From positions 1 through 19,533 of the forward strand of contig CAKSSR010000030.1 of assembly GCA_934489735.1 (NCBI GenBank): 19,533 nucleotides of DNA, given 5' to 3'. This DNA comes from an uncultured Eubacteriales bacterium (GTDB lineage: Bacteria > Bacillota > Clostridia > Oscillospirales > Acutalibacteraceae). The position numbers and the translations under genes were made by a program. The notes under the pieces are model-generated. The model had not been told where the DNA came from. It made no database searches and saw only the letters and a list, made by a program, of their open reading frames with translations. This document shows positions 1-7,490 of this stretch, piece after piece. Each line of letters starts with the position of its first letter. Position 1 is the first letter of the stretch.

Positions 1-236
1 ATTGGCAAAAGGAAGAAGTAATTAAATACTTCTTATTGAACGACAATTATGATAAATATAAGATTTTAATCTCAGAGCAAATCAATAATGAAAATAAAGA
101 GCTAGAAATTAATAAGCTATTTGATGATAAGCAGACAGCTTTAGATTTAATTGAATTCTTGTATGAAAATTCAATATCATTAGAGCAATCAAGTGAAGTT
201 ATAGAAGATTTATTAAAAACGAGGAGAATAAAATAA
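1..236 (+). CDS. Small acidic array protein, copy L1 (5' truncated by window edge)
   Basis: Partial gene of an unrecognised family of about 85 residues. The reading frame is open from the first base: W at 3-5 begins the block WQKEEVIKYF that is internal to the next copy, so the TTG at 36 is not the real start and the true start lies before the window. The visible part is acidic, rich in K, E, N and I, has no membrane segment or signal peptide and looks mostly helical. It carries the family blocks DKYKILISE and ALDLIEFLYENS. It ends one base before the ATG of the next copy, and its last codons contain GAGGAG (221-226), which would be the ribosome binding site for that copy. A stretch near its 3' end is almost identical to the inverted copy at the right end of the window. 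Function unknown. Confidence 0.6.
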   Translation, partial: WQKEEVIKYFLLNDNYDKYKILISEQINNENKELEINKLFDDKQTALDLIEFLYENSISLEQSSEVIEDLLKTRRIK

Positions 237-237
237 A

Positions 238-501
238 ATGAGGAATTTAATTTCAGAAAGAAAACTGAGTAAAATTAGAAATTGGCAAAAGGAAGAAGTA
301 ATTAAATACTTCTTATTGAACGATAATTATGATAAATATAAGATTTTAATCTCAGAGGAAACCAATAATGAAAATACAGAGTTAGAAATTAATAAGTTAT
401 TTGAAAATAAACAGGTAGCTTTAGATTTAATTACATTGTTATGCGAAAATTCAGTGCCAATTGAGCAGTCAAATGAAGTTGTACATAACTTTATAAAATA
501 A
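238..501 (+). CDS. Small acidic array protein, copy L2
   Basis: Complete 87-residue protein of the same unrecognised family as the copy before it. It starts at ATG 238 with a GAGGAG ribosome binding site at 221-226. Blocks in order are LISERKLSKIRNW (about residues 4-16), EEVIKYFLLNDNYDKYKILIS (about 19-39), an E/N-rich variable part, then EINKLF and ALDLI, and a C-terminal block EQSNEVV. No Cys pair, transmembrane segment or export signal is seen. The N-terminal half matches copy L1 closely and the C-terminal third diverges more, which fits a tandem gene family under diversification. It is the last copy here and is followed within 20 bases by a terminator hairpin. Tandem small paralogs can be immunity genes, but nothing in the sequence proves that. 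Confidence 0.65.
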   Translation: MRNLISERKLSKIRNWQKEEVIKYFLLNDNYDKYKILISEETNNENTELEINKLFENKQVALDLITLLCENSVPIEQSNEVVHNFIK

Positions 502-520
502 ATAAGAATGGATAAAAAAG

Positions 521-544
521 TCCCATAGCCTTCAGGCTGTGGGA
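521..544. terminator. Hairpin closing the left small-protein array
   Basis: A 10-bp stem (521-530 with 535-544, one G-T pair) around a TTCA loop lies 20 bases after the L2 stop. It is preceded by an A-run at 514-519, so on the minus strand the hairpin is followed by a T-run and looks like a good intrinsic terminator. On the plus strand the 3' tract is only loosely T-rich. It probably works in both directions. Confidence 0.6.
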
Positions 545-1033
545 TTGATTATATTTAGAGAGAAATCATAGAATTTATACTTTATATAATAATAAATAAC
601 AATAAAGTTCACAGTTTTACAGATTATTTATTTCACATATTTATAATTTTGGTAAGCAGAACGAACATTGCGACTGCTTTTAAATATCATCTAAGATTTC
701 TTGTTTGATACCAATAATAAACTCGATTCTTTAAAAAAGATAAAAAATGTGATACTACCATACAATGATAAGATGTTCTTAAATATAATTTGTTTTAAGT
801 ATTATGTCAGATCTAAAAAATTTAAGAATTATTATCAAGTTTCTTTGCCTCTGTTTCCGATTCCTTTTTAGTTCTCATTTTTATACATTATTAGTCTAAT
901 GATAATTTAACAGACTCCATCTATCTTTAGGCGGAAGGAGTTCATTTCTACACTTTATATTACAGAATCATTGACTTTCTTTGAAATATTTATCATTATT
1001 TCGGTTTGCACTTGACGTGAGGATATTCAAATA
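545..1033. other. Gene-free AT-rich stretch
   Basis: About 490 bases without a credible reading frame on either strand and without tRNA- or rRNA-like sequence. It is AT-rich and interrupted by stops in all frames. It probably consists of eroded mobile-element sequence between the small-protein array and the first ISAs1 remnant, but I could not assign any part to a family. Confidence 0.4.
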
Positions 1034-2064
1034 CACGTTCGTTTCATAAAAAAATAGGGAAAATGAATCAAGGTATGATATAATAGGAAGAAAACAAATT
1101 CGGGAGAAAAAAGAAATGCAGTAGAGATTTGCGATAATAGAAGATCCAAGACATCAGGGATGTGTAAAACATAAATTAAGTGATATATTGGTAATAGTAA
1201 TGTACGCAGTATTATGTGGATTAGATGAACTGTTTGCCGATAATAAAGCAGAGTTTTTTAAAGAGGAATTTGGGATAGAGAAGATACCATCAAAACCAAA
1301 ACAAAGGCATTCAGCACTTCAAATAGTGACAGCATATTTAACTGAGAACGGAGTTGTTTTAGGGCAGGAGAAAGTACGAGAAAAGGCCAATGAGATACCA
1401 GTATTTCAAGAGATGTTTGGATACTTGAAAATAAAAGGTAAGACTATCACAGCAGATGCAATGCATTGCCAAAAGGAGACTTGTGAAAAGATAATAGAGA
1501 AAGAAGGGAATTATGTATTCGGACTAAAAGAGAATCAGAAGAGTCTGTACAAAGATGTAGAATTATACTTTCAGAGTAGTAATACAAATACAGATTTAGA
1601 GACATTCACTACAACAGAGAAGAATTGAGGAAGGATAGAGAAAAGGATTTGTCATGGCTAGATCAAAGGAGTGAATGGAGTGGATTAAGGACAGTATTTT
1701 CTGCTGTTACAAGGATAGTGAAGAATAAAGATAAAAAAGTGAAGAAACTAGCTATTATATTTCTAGTTCAAAAGCTTCTGCAAAAGAATTGCTTTCTATT
1801 TAAAGAGAGCATTGGAAAATTGAGAGCATGCATTGGATGTTGGATGTCGTATTTTCAGAAGATGATTGTTCTTATTCAAGCGAAAATGCGAATATAACAT
1901 TAAATTCCTTTCGTAAGTTAGCCTTGCTTTTGCATAAGCAATATCTAGCGTCTTCGCCCAAAGCTAAAAAGATCAGCGTTAAGAGAAATATGTTTAACTG
2001 TTTATTGAATGATCACACTTTATTGCAACTTATTTCTTGTATTTGAATTTATTAAACGAGCCTG
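1034..2064 (+). mobile_element. ISAs1-family insertion sequence, degenerate copy 1
   Basis: The left end CACGTTCGTTTCATAAA (1034-1050) and the right end, read inward on the minus strand as CAGGCTCGTTTAATAAA (2064-2048), are imperfect terminal inverted repeats. The same ends recur at three other places in this window. Between them lies a broken transposase gene. No target duplication is evident in the flanking ten bases. It is the longest of the four copies (1.03 kb) but still lacks the central part of the transposase. Confidence 0.8.
1116..2045 (+). pseudogene. ISAs1-family transposase remnant, copy 1
   Basis: The original start is ATG 1116, but its third codon is TAG where copies 3 and 4 have TGG (MQW). 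Recognisable pieces of an ISAs1/H-repeat DDE transposase follow: the N-terminal associated domain (EDPRHQGCVKHK, LVIVMYAVLCGLDE), then KPKQRHSALQIVTAYLTENG, AMHCQKETCEKI and FGLKENQKSLYKDVE, and near the end HWMLDVVFSEDDC and ANITLNSFRKLALLLHKQ. The catalytic block around IAVDGK, still present in copy 4, is lost by an internal deletion after IPSKP. A second deletion near 1650 removes about 19 bases between repeats of ATTTGTC and shifts the frame. Several open pieces (1188-1628, 1625-1897, 1828-2046) are therefore parts of one dead gene. Confidence 0.8.
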
Positions 2065-2083
2065 ATACATGTTATAAAGCTTA

Positions 2084-2112
2084 TTGAAAAATTCGCATCT
2101 ATGCGCTATAAT
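2084..2112 (+). promoter_or_regulatory. Promoter of the DnaQ-TPR gene, with palindrome at the start site
   Basis: TTGAAA (2084-2089), 17-bp spacer, TATAAT (2107-2112). A perfect 16-bp palindrome ATGTGTGTACACACAT (2111-2126) overlaps the end of the -10 box and the expected transcription start. This is a plausible operator for a dimeric repressor. The promoter begins 20 bases after the ISAs1 end. Confidence 0.6.
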
Positions 2113-2159
2113 GTGTGTACACACATATATACTTTATCTTAAGAATGGAGGAATCGCCT

Positions 2160-3968
2160 ATGAGTATATTTGGTTTTTTCAAAAAGAAAGCGGATATAAA
2201 GCCTCAAGTCGAAAAAGAAACTACAATAGAGATCCCAGTACAACGTGGCATTGCTATCTCAAAACGAGTTGAACTTGATTCCTATAATGAGAACAGGATA
2301 AGAAACTGCTACATTGCTTTTGATGTGGAAACAACTGGACTGAGTCCTATATCTGATCGAATTGTTGAGATTGGCGCTACAATTTTTCAAAACGGGACCG
2401 TGCAAAAGGTATTTTCATCTCTCGTAAATCCTGGCATTTCAATTTCACAATCTGCATCAGCTGTCAATCATATTACAAACTCCATGCTCAATAGCGCTCC
2501 ATCTGAAAAGGAAGTATATTCGCAGTTAGTAGACTTTTTGGGAGACGCTTTATGTGGTGGAATCGTAATGTGCGCTCACAATGCAAAATTCGATTTTGAT
2601 TTTCTTTGCAACACACTATCTCGTCTCGGCTTTAATGCGAATATTGAGTATATTGATACTCTTAGCCTTTCAAGAAAGTATTTGCATGGACTGGAAAACT
2701 ATAAGCAAAGCACAGTTGAAAATTATTTCGGACTGACAAATCCTTCGTCTCATAGAGCTGCATCAGATGCTGAAAATTGTGGTCATATCTTGTATCGTTT
2801 GTTAGATGTCGCCAGCGAATCCTTGGAAATAGAAAAAAGACAAATTGAGCAATCAAAGCCAAATTTACAAGAATTAGAAGTATGCGCCTTCATTCAAAAT
2901 GTCATTTCTCAAAAAGGTGGAGATACGAAATTACTTAGATTCAGAAAAAATAGTAGCGGTTATGTGGATGTGTGCTGTCTGTATACTTTCCTGAAAGTTA
3001 AATTCGCCAAAAAAGGTGCTTATATTCTGATTAGGAGTAATTGTCCTGCAACAGAAAATTACGTTACCGAATTGTGTACACAGAGTGAAGGCGGTACAGA
3101 TTATATCCGGGTGTATTTTTCAAGTCCATTTGATTTGGAACCGCTGTCAGAGTATATCTATGAGGTTTTTTTCAACTGCTATAAATCTATGGAGGAATAC
3201 GCATCGTATAGCGATTATAAAAGGCAAGAAGTTGAAAACAGTATTCGCTTCATGTATGCCATGACCAATGAAGAAGTATCTTCCTTACTGGACGAGATTA
3301 AAAAGCATGACTATGCTCCGATAACTATTTCTGTAGCAAACGAACGACAGATTTCCCGTGACGATGTTGTAATCCATGCTGTTTATAATCGAGTTCCGCT
3401 GAGCGAAATCCGAAATGCTGAAAATTGGGACGAGGAATTCAAAGTGGGATTCCCGTATTGGGAAAAAGGCGAATATGAACGTAAAAGAGGAAACCTTGCG
3501 TCAGCTATAGAATTATTTGATAAAGCGAGATTGAACGGTTATGCCGCTCCGGCATTATACACTTCTTATGCGTTGGCATATCGTCAACTAAAGGACTACA
3601 GCAACGAAATAGTAATCTTGGATGAAGGTATTGCAAGAATGCCAGATCAAGCCAGCGCATGGAGTGCTCGAAGAACTAAAGCCATAAGTTTACTCTTTGC
3701 TCAACAAGAAAAGGAAAGAAAGGCTGCTGAAAAGTTGAAACGGCAAGCTGAAAAAGCAGCGCAGAAAGAAACCGCTGTGCCTGTTCCGAAGAAACACCAC
3801 CGGGGTAGAGCAATTTTGCAGATGGATGATGGCGGAAATGTTATAAAAGAGTTTGATTCAATAGCTGCCGCAGCACAAGAAGTTGGTGTAAGTTCTAAGA
3901 GAATTCGGGATGCCGCTAATGGTGTTCAGAAACGGGCGGGTGGATACCATTGGATGTATAAAGAGTAA
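2160..3968 (+). CDS. DnaQ-type 3'-5' exonuclease fused to TPR-like region and NUMOD1-like C-terminus
   Basis: 602-residue protein starting at ATG 2160, chosen because GGAGGA (2146-2151) sits 8 bases upstream; an upstream in-frame start at 2115 has no such site. Residues about 50-215 form a DEDDh exonuclease: D55 and E57 (FDVETTG), D145 (HNAKFDFDF), H198 and D203 (HRAASDA). This fold removes nucleotides from 3' ends, as in the proofreading epsilon subunit of DNA polymerase III. A less clear middle region follows, then a TPR-like stretch (about 435-520, EKGEYERKRGNLASAIELFDKA pattern), a charged coiled coil (KERKAAEKLKRQAEKAAQKE), and a C-terminal NUMOD1-like DNA-binding motif (FDSIAAAAQEVGVSSKRIRDA). 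Its base composition is richer in GC than the flanks. It abuts a MobC-like fragment, so it was probably cargo of an integrated element. Its actual substrate is unknown. Confidence 0.8.
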   Translation: MSIFGFFKKKADIKPQVEKETTIEIPVQRGIAISKRVELDSYNENRIRNCYIAFDVETTGLSPISDRIVEIGATIFQNGTVQKVFSSLVNPGISISQSASAVNHITNSMLNSAPSEKEVYSQLVDFLGDALCGGIVMCAHNAKFDFDFLCNTLSRLGFNANIEYIDTLSLSRKYLHGLENYKQSTVENYFGLTNPSSHRAASDAENCGHILYRLLDVASESLEIEKRQIEQSKPNLQELEVCAFIQNVISQKGGDTKLLRFRKNSSGYVDVCCLYTFLKVKFAKKGAYILIRSNCPATENYVTELCTQSEGGTDYIRVYFSSPFDLEPLSEYIYEVFFNCYKSMEEYASYSDYKRQEVENSIRFMYAMTNEEVSSLLDEIKKHDYAPITISVANERQISRDDVVIHAVYNRVPLSEIRNAENWDEEFKVGFPYWEKGEYERKRGNLASAIELFDKARLNGYAAPALYTSYALAYRQLKDYSNEIVILDEGIARMPDQASAWSARRTKAISLLFAQQEKERKAAEKLKRQAEKAAQKETAVPVPKKHHRGRAILQMDDGGNVIKEFDSIAAAAQEVGVSSKRIRDAANGVQKRAGGYHWMYKE

Positions 3969-3978
3969 GGAGTGTTTT

Positions 3979-4239
3979 ATGCCAGATAACAGGAATCGCA
4001 AGCGACCGATACAGGTCAAGTTTTTCGTAGATGAAAGAGAACTCGACTTGATAAAGACGAAGATGGTGCAGCTTGGCATAGAAGATATAAGCGCTTACCT
4101 TCGCAAGTGTACATACACTTGCTGTGCTTGCTATTTTCTGTTTTCCATGTTAGTAAGCGTCATTTCCCAAATGGAGATCGACGGCAACCGCCGCCTTGTA
4201 TGCCAAAAAGCGAAACGGACGTTGTCAATGGCGGCGTAG
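3979..4239 (+). pseudogene. Truncated MobC-like relaxosome protein
   Basis: ATG 3979 follows AAGGAG (3967-3972), which overlaps the upstream stop codon, so the two genes were translationally linked. The first 37 or so residues (RPIQVKFFVDERELDLIKTK, then MVQLGIEDISAYLRK) match the N-terminus of MobC-type accessory proteins of mobilizable and conjugative elements. These help the relaxase bind and nick oriT. MobC proteins normally continue with a second conserved half after AYLRK. Here the frame runs into an unrelated tail at a short perfect inverted repeat (4103-4122), so the gene is broken by a deletion. The remaining open frame to 4239 is not expected to be functional. Confidence 0.65.
4103..4122. 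repeat. Perfect 8-bp inverted repeat at the mobC break
   Basis: GCAAGTGT (4103-4110), loop ACAT, ACACTTGC (4115-4122). It sits exactly where MobC homology stops. It may be a piece of the element's oriT or the joint of the deletion. Confidence 0.5.
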
Positions 4240-4275
4240 CCGTTCATCTTGACCATTAATAGCGTCCGTTTTGCT
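4209..4275. repeat. Long 23-bp hairpin with nested mini-hairpin
   Basis: Arms 4209-4231 and 4253-4275 can pair over all 23 positions. The few non-Watson-Crick positions are all G-T, so the stem stays continuous in RNA. The 21-base loop holds a second 4-bp hairpin (CGGC 4232-4235 with GCCG 4239-4242). It lies between the mobC fragment and the recombinase remnant, in sequence that otherwise encodes nothing recognisable. It could be a terminator without T-tract, an oriT or a processing structure. Confidence 0.6.
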
Positions 4276-4298
4276 ACTCTAACTATAATATTGAATGA

Positions 4299-4436
4299 AA
4301 TAAACCGAAGCGAAGGAGAATTGATGAAGTGGATCCGAAAGAAAAAGACAATGAGATCATTGAGCTGACCGACGAGAAACTGGATGAGATTTTTGCCGAT
4401 GATAAAAACGGTATCACGGGGGACGTCGATGAGTAA
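4299..4436 (+). pseudogene. C-terminal fragment of an unidentified element protein
   Basis: An open frame without a proper start, beginning after a TGA at 4296, encodes a very acidic tail containing PKRRRIDEVDPKEKD and ELTDEKLDEIFADDKNG and ends at TAA 4434-4436. Codon use is GC-richer and coding-like compared with the flanks, so it is probably the end of a lost gene of the integrated element. The parent gene is not recognised. Confidence 0.35.
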
Positions 4437-5000
4437 GGTGTTGAACCCCACCGCCTACAAACAGCGGGAAAATTCAATGGAGAATCGCAAGATTTTCTAT
4501 AACACCCACCCGGCGATCATCTCTCTGGAAGTCTTTGATAAAGTACAGGAGATCAGGCAACAGTGGCACCGCAGAACAGTGGCGGAAAAGAACAATATGT
4601 TCTCCGGCTTGGTATTCTGCAACGAGTGCAAACAGAAGCTCTACTACTCCACCGCCAGCTATTTTGAAAAGTGTCAGGACTTCTTCATCTGCTCTACCCA
4701 TTGTTCCAACAAGGATAAGTGCAGCGGACATTATATCCGTGCTGTTGTACTGGAACAAATCGTCTGGAAGCACATTCAGGAGGTCATATCGGTAGTCACT
4801 CGCTATGAGGCGTATTTCCCATTCCGAAATGGAGCAAAAGCTCCGTATGCAGAGCGAGGAATAGCTGCAGCTGCATCAGAAGAGGCAAGCGCAGGCAGAA
4901 GGTACATATCGAGTACGACCTTGTGGGCTACATTCCCGTGGATGAGCTGTTAAAAGTAGAACAGATACGACCGCAATCATGCCTGTTCCAAGAAAATTGA
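4429..5000 (+). pseudogene. Large serine recombinase remnant
   Basis: Pieces of a large serine recombinase of the kind that integrates and excises Tn4451/Tn5397-type elements. Visible in order: NPTAYKQRE from the recombinase domain, then, after a deletion, the segment ENRKIFYNTHPAIISLEVFD and VQEIRQQWHRR, then the zinc beta-ribbon (FSGLVFCNECKQKLYY; later CSTHCSNKDKCSGHYIR; Cys pairs intact), then LEQIVWKHIQEV. After YEAYF (about 4815) a one-base frameshift occurs, since EMEQKLRMQSEE continues in another frame. A last piece KVHIEYDLVGYIPVDELLK ends at TGA 4998-5000. The catalytic serine resolvase domain is absent, so the element cannot excise by itself. Composition is clearly GC-richer than neighbouring chromosome. 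Confidence 0.75.
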
Positions 5001-5229
5001 ATTTTACTGTCTTACCAGCAGAGCGCCTTATATATCTGTTCTTTTTCTTTTTAGAATGCTAATCCGCCACATTCATTATGATTTTATAATTGATTTTTTA
5101 AATAGAGTTATTCTGGAAGCCATTTTTATCAAAGCTTATTTTGTTTCGTTATTTTTTAACAATGTTTACTATCGGGTTGTACTGCTTTCTGTACTTGTTA
5201 CGTCTAATTACGACATATCCAATCTTGCC
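5001..5229. other. Spacer between recombinase scar and rlmD
   Basis: About 230 AT-rich bases lying downstream of both converging units. No gene and no convincing intrinsic terminator were found. The chromosomal junction of the former element is probably in or near this stretch. Confidence 0.35.
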
Positions 5230-6627
5230 TTAATTTCGGGCATCTGGAGCTTTTCGGGACAATAAAGTTACAGTTTCGACGTGGAAAGTCCTAGGGAACA
5301 TATCCACAGGTTGGGCGCAGTTTGTTTTATAACCAATTTCATCAAAAATCTTCAAATTTCTAGCCAAAGTTGCAGGGTCGCAAGATATATATATTACTTT
5401 ATCAGGAGATATCTTCCCAATGACAGAGATTAGTTTCGCATCGCAACCTTTTCTTGGCGGATCTATAATTACGACGTCAATTTTTTCTTTTTTATTCAAA
5501 ATAACGTCAGCCGCCTTAGACAAATCCAAACATATGAATTCTGCATTACATATATTATTTAAAGTTGCATTATCCCTTGCATTATCGATAGCTTCTTTAA
5601 CGATATCTATCCCTATAATTTTCTTGGCGGACCTAGCCATAGTCAAGCCGATTGTTCCAGTTCCGCAATAGAGGTCAAGGACGGTCTTATCGGGGGTTAC
5701 TTCAGCTAATTGCGAGGCTATATTATAAAGGACTTCAGTCTGATCGTGATTAACTTGATAGAAGGAAGGGACAGACAGTTTAAACTTTAGGCCAGATAAA
5801 GTATCTATTATATAATCATTTCCCCAGATTGTTCTATACTTATTGCCCAATACGACATTTGTATCCTTATCATTTTGATTTATGATGATTCCCTTTATAT
5901 TTGGCACTGCTTTTGTCATCATACTTATTAATTCATCTTCGTTATTCAAATACAGTTGTTGAGAAACAATGCATAATATAATTTCGTCTGTTCCTTCTGC
6001 TATTCTAATGTACAGATTTCTTATATTCCCCTGTTGGGTCTGTTCGTCGTATATACTTTGCTTTGAATCTAATAACCATTTCTTAAATATTCTTGAAATT
6101 TCAGTGAACGAGTCATTTTGAAGTTTACAATTATCACAATTTACTATCCGATGGCTGTTTTTAGAATAGAATCCCATCATCAAGTCTCCATTATTGTCCA
6201 ATCCGAGTGGCATAATGGTTTTATTTCTATAATTATTTATATTTTTTGATGCTATAGTATCATTAACGGTAACATATTTTAAGTTCCCGATTCTAGAAAT
6301 ACAATCAGACACCTTTTGTTTCTTTATTTTTAATTCCTCTTCGTAATTTATATGTCGATAAGAGCAACCTCCGCACCTCTGGCAGATTGGGCAATCCGAT
6401 TCAATTCTTGATTTTGATGGTTCTATTATTCTTTCTATTTTCCCATAGCCATAACTTTTCTTAGTTTTCAGTACTTTTACCAACAATTTATCACCTATTG
6501 CCGAGTTAGGTACAAACATTACATAGCTATTTATCTTACCTATGCCAATGCCATCGTTTGACATAGCCGTTATTTCCAATTCTATTATATTATTTTTTGC
6601 TGGCGGTATTATTTGTTGATTTAACAT
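5230..6627 (-). CDS. rlmD: 23S rRNA (uracil-5-)-methyltransferase RlmD/RumA family
   Basis: 465-residue enzyme that transfers a methyl group from S-adenosylmethionine to C5 of a uridine in 23S rRNA. The exact target uridine differs between family members and cannot be read from the sequence. An N-terminal TRAM RNA-binding domain (about 12-70) is followed by the iron-sulfur motif C79-x5-C85-x2-C88, with a further Cys pair at C164/C167. The SAM site is LDLYCGTGTIGL (317-328). IDPPRKG is at 388-394, the catalytic cysteine is C416 in SCDPATLARNL, and the likely general base is E451 in HVETV. Length is normal for the family. The start at ATG 6627 overlaps the upstream exonuclease gene by 38 bases, implying translational coupling; a start further in would cut into the TRAM region. 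Distal gene of the typA cluster. Confidence 0.9.
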   Translation of the reverse strand: MLNQQIIPPAKNNIIELEITAMSNDGIGIGKINSYVMFVPNSAIGDKLLVKVLKTKKSYGYGKIERIIEPSKSRIESDCPICQRCGGCSYRHINYEEELKIKKQKVSDCISRIGNLKYVTVNDTIASKNINNYRNKTIMPLGLDNNGDLMMGFYSKNSHRIVNCDNCKLQNDSFTEISRIFKKWLLDSKQSIYDEQTQQGNIRNLYIRIAEGTDEIILCIVSQQLYLNNEDELISMMTKAVPNIKGIIINQNDKDTNVVLGNKYRTIWGNDYIIDTLSGLKFKLSVPSFYQVNHDQTEVLYNIASQLAEVTPDKTVLDLYCGTGTIGLTMARSAKKIIGIDIVKEAIDNARDNATLNNICNAEFICLDLSKAADVILNKKEKIDVVIIDPPRKGCDAKLISVIGKISPDKVIYISCDPATLARNLKIFDEIGYKTNCAQPVDMFPRTFHVETVTLLSRKAPDARN

Positions 6628-7456
6628 TTTCTTTATTTAATGCCTTTCTATGAACTATAACTTCATTAAATTTTAATTTAAAACTAATTCTGCCCTTAAA
6701 GTTATTTCCGCAATTCCTGCATGAGAAACTTGCGATATAAGACTTGTTAACTCTTTTCCATTTTGATACTCTTTTTGCTTTCATATTGCATTTATTACAC
6801 ATCATCCACATTTTGCTCTTATCTATCAATGGATTCTTAAGATTACAAATAGATCTAGTCTTTGTCATTAATTTTCCATAAAAATTTCTATTATTTGCAT
6901 CCTCTATGTATTTTTCTACTGAATTATGATTAAACAATGCTTTAAAGCACTCAAACGCAGCCATACTATCGCAGAATGCTCTATGCTTATTCTTTTCTCG
7001 GATGTCCAACATTTCTAATGCGGATGACAAAGCCAGTTGATCATGCTCAATATATTTTAATCGTTCCTTACAATAAATCTGTAGATCTATATATTTTTTA
7101 AGAAAATCTATTCTATATTTATTAAAATGGTATTTCAAGTTTCTAATTATAATCAATATGTCCATAGATCCCCATGATGCCAAAATACTATCTTTACAGA
7201 AGTCTCTAAATTTATTAAAGACTTCTACAAAGTTATCTGCCTTATTCAAACTATCTTCCTTTATTTTCGTCATTGCTTTTATCTTTTTAGTAAGTTCTTC
7301 ACCTGCGGACATATTGATGAATTCTGAAAATTTACCAATAATATTAAGATTACTGTCAGCCTTTATAGCTCCAATTTCTATTATTTCATTGAAGTGGTAC
7401 CCGCTTTTCTTCAGAAAAACAGGATTCCATTCAATATCAAAAATAACATAATTCAT
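6590..7456 (-). CDS. DEDDh 3'-5' exonuclease with C-terminal zinc ribbon (KapD-like)
   Basis: 288-residue protein from ATG 7456; an in-frame TTG three codons upstream (7465) is possible, but the family usually begins with MNYIIFD-type sequence. Exonuclease residues are D7 and E9 (FDIEWNP), D99 (WGSMDI), H158 and D163 (HRAFCD). The N-terminal ~190 residues resemble KapD/RNase T-like exonucleases that trim RNA or DNA 3' ends. A basic C-terminal extension carries C220-x2-C223 and C246-x2-C249, a zinc ribbon that probably binds nucleic acid; it is an addition to the plain exonuclease domain. It starts 34 bases after typA and overlaps rlmD, so the three genes are one transcript. The neighbours suggest a role in RNA or ribosome maintenance, which is inference. 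Confidence 0.75.
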   Translation of the reverse strand: MNYVIFDIEWNPVFLKKSGYHFNEIIEIGAIKADSNLNIIGKFSEFINMSAGEELTKKIKAMTKIKEDSLNKADNFVEVFNKFRDFCKDSILASWGSMDILIIIRNLKYHFNKYRIDFLKKYIDLQIYCKERLKYIEHDQLALSSALEMLDIREKNKHRAFCDSMAAFECFKALFNHNSVEKYIEDANNRNFYGKLMTKTRSICNLKNPLIDKSKMWMMCNKCNMKAKRVSKWKRVNKSYIASFSCRNCGNNFKGRISFKLKFNEVIVHRKALNKENVKSTNNTASKK

Positions 7457-7490
7457 ATATATCAACTACTTACTTTTTATTTTTTATTCT

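Noticed and set aside
36..236. A complete 66-residue gene starting at TTG 36
   Set aside because: The frame continues upstream to the window edge with sequence homologous to the interior of the next copy, so the gene is truncated by the window.
4209..4275. Integron attC site
   Set aside because: attC sites have short paired boxes with extrahelical bases and a variable terminal structure; this is one continuous 23-bp stem, and no integrase or cassette is nearby.
4131..4451. 106-residue minus-strand open frame
   Set aside because: It spans the long hairpin and the antisense of the acidic fragment and has no binding site or homology that I can see.
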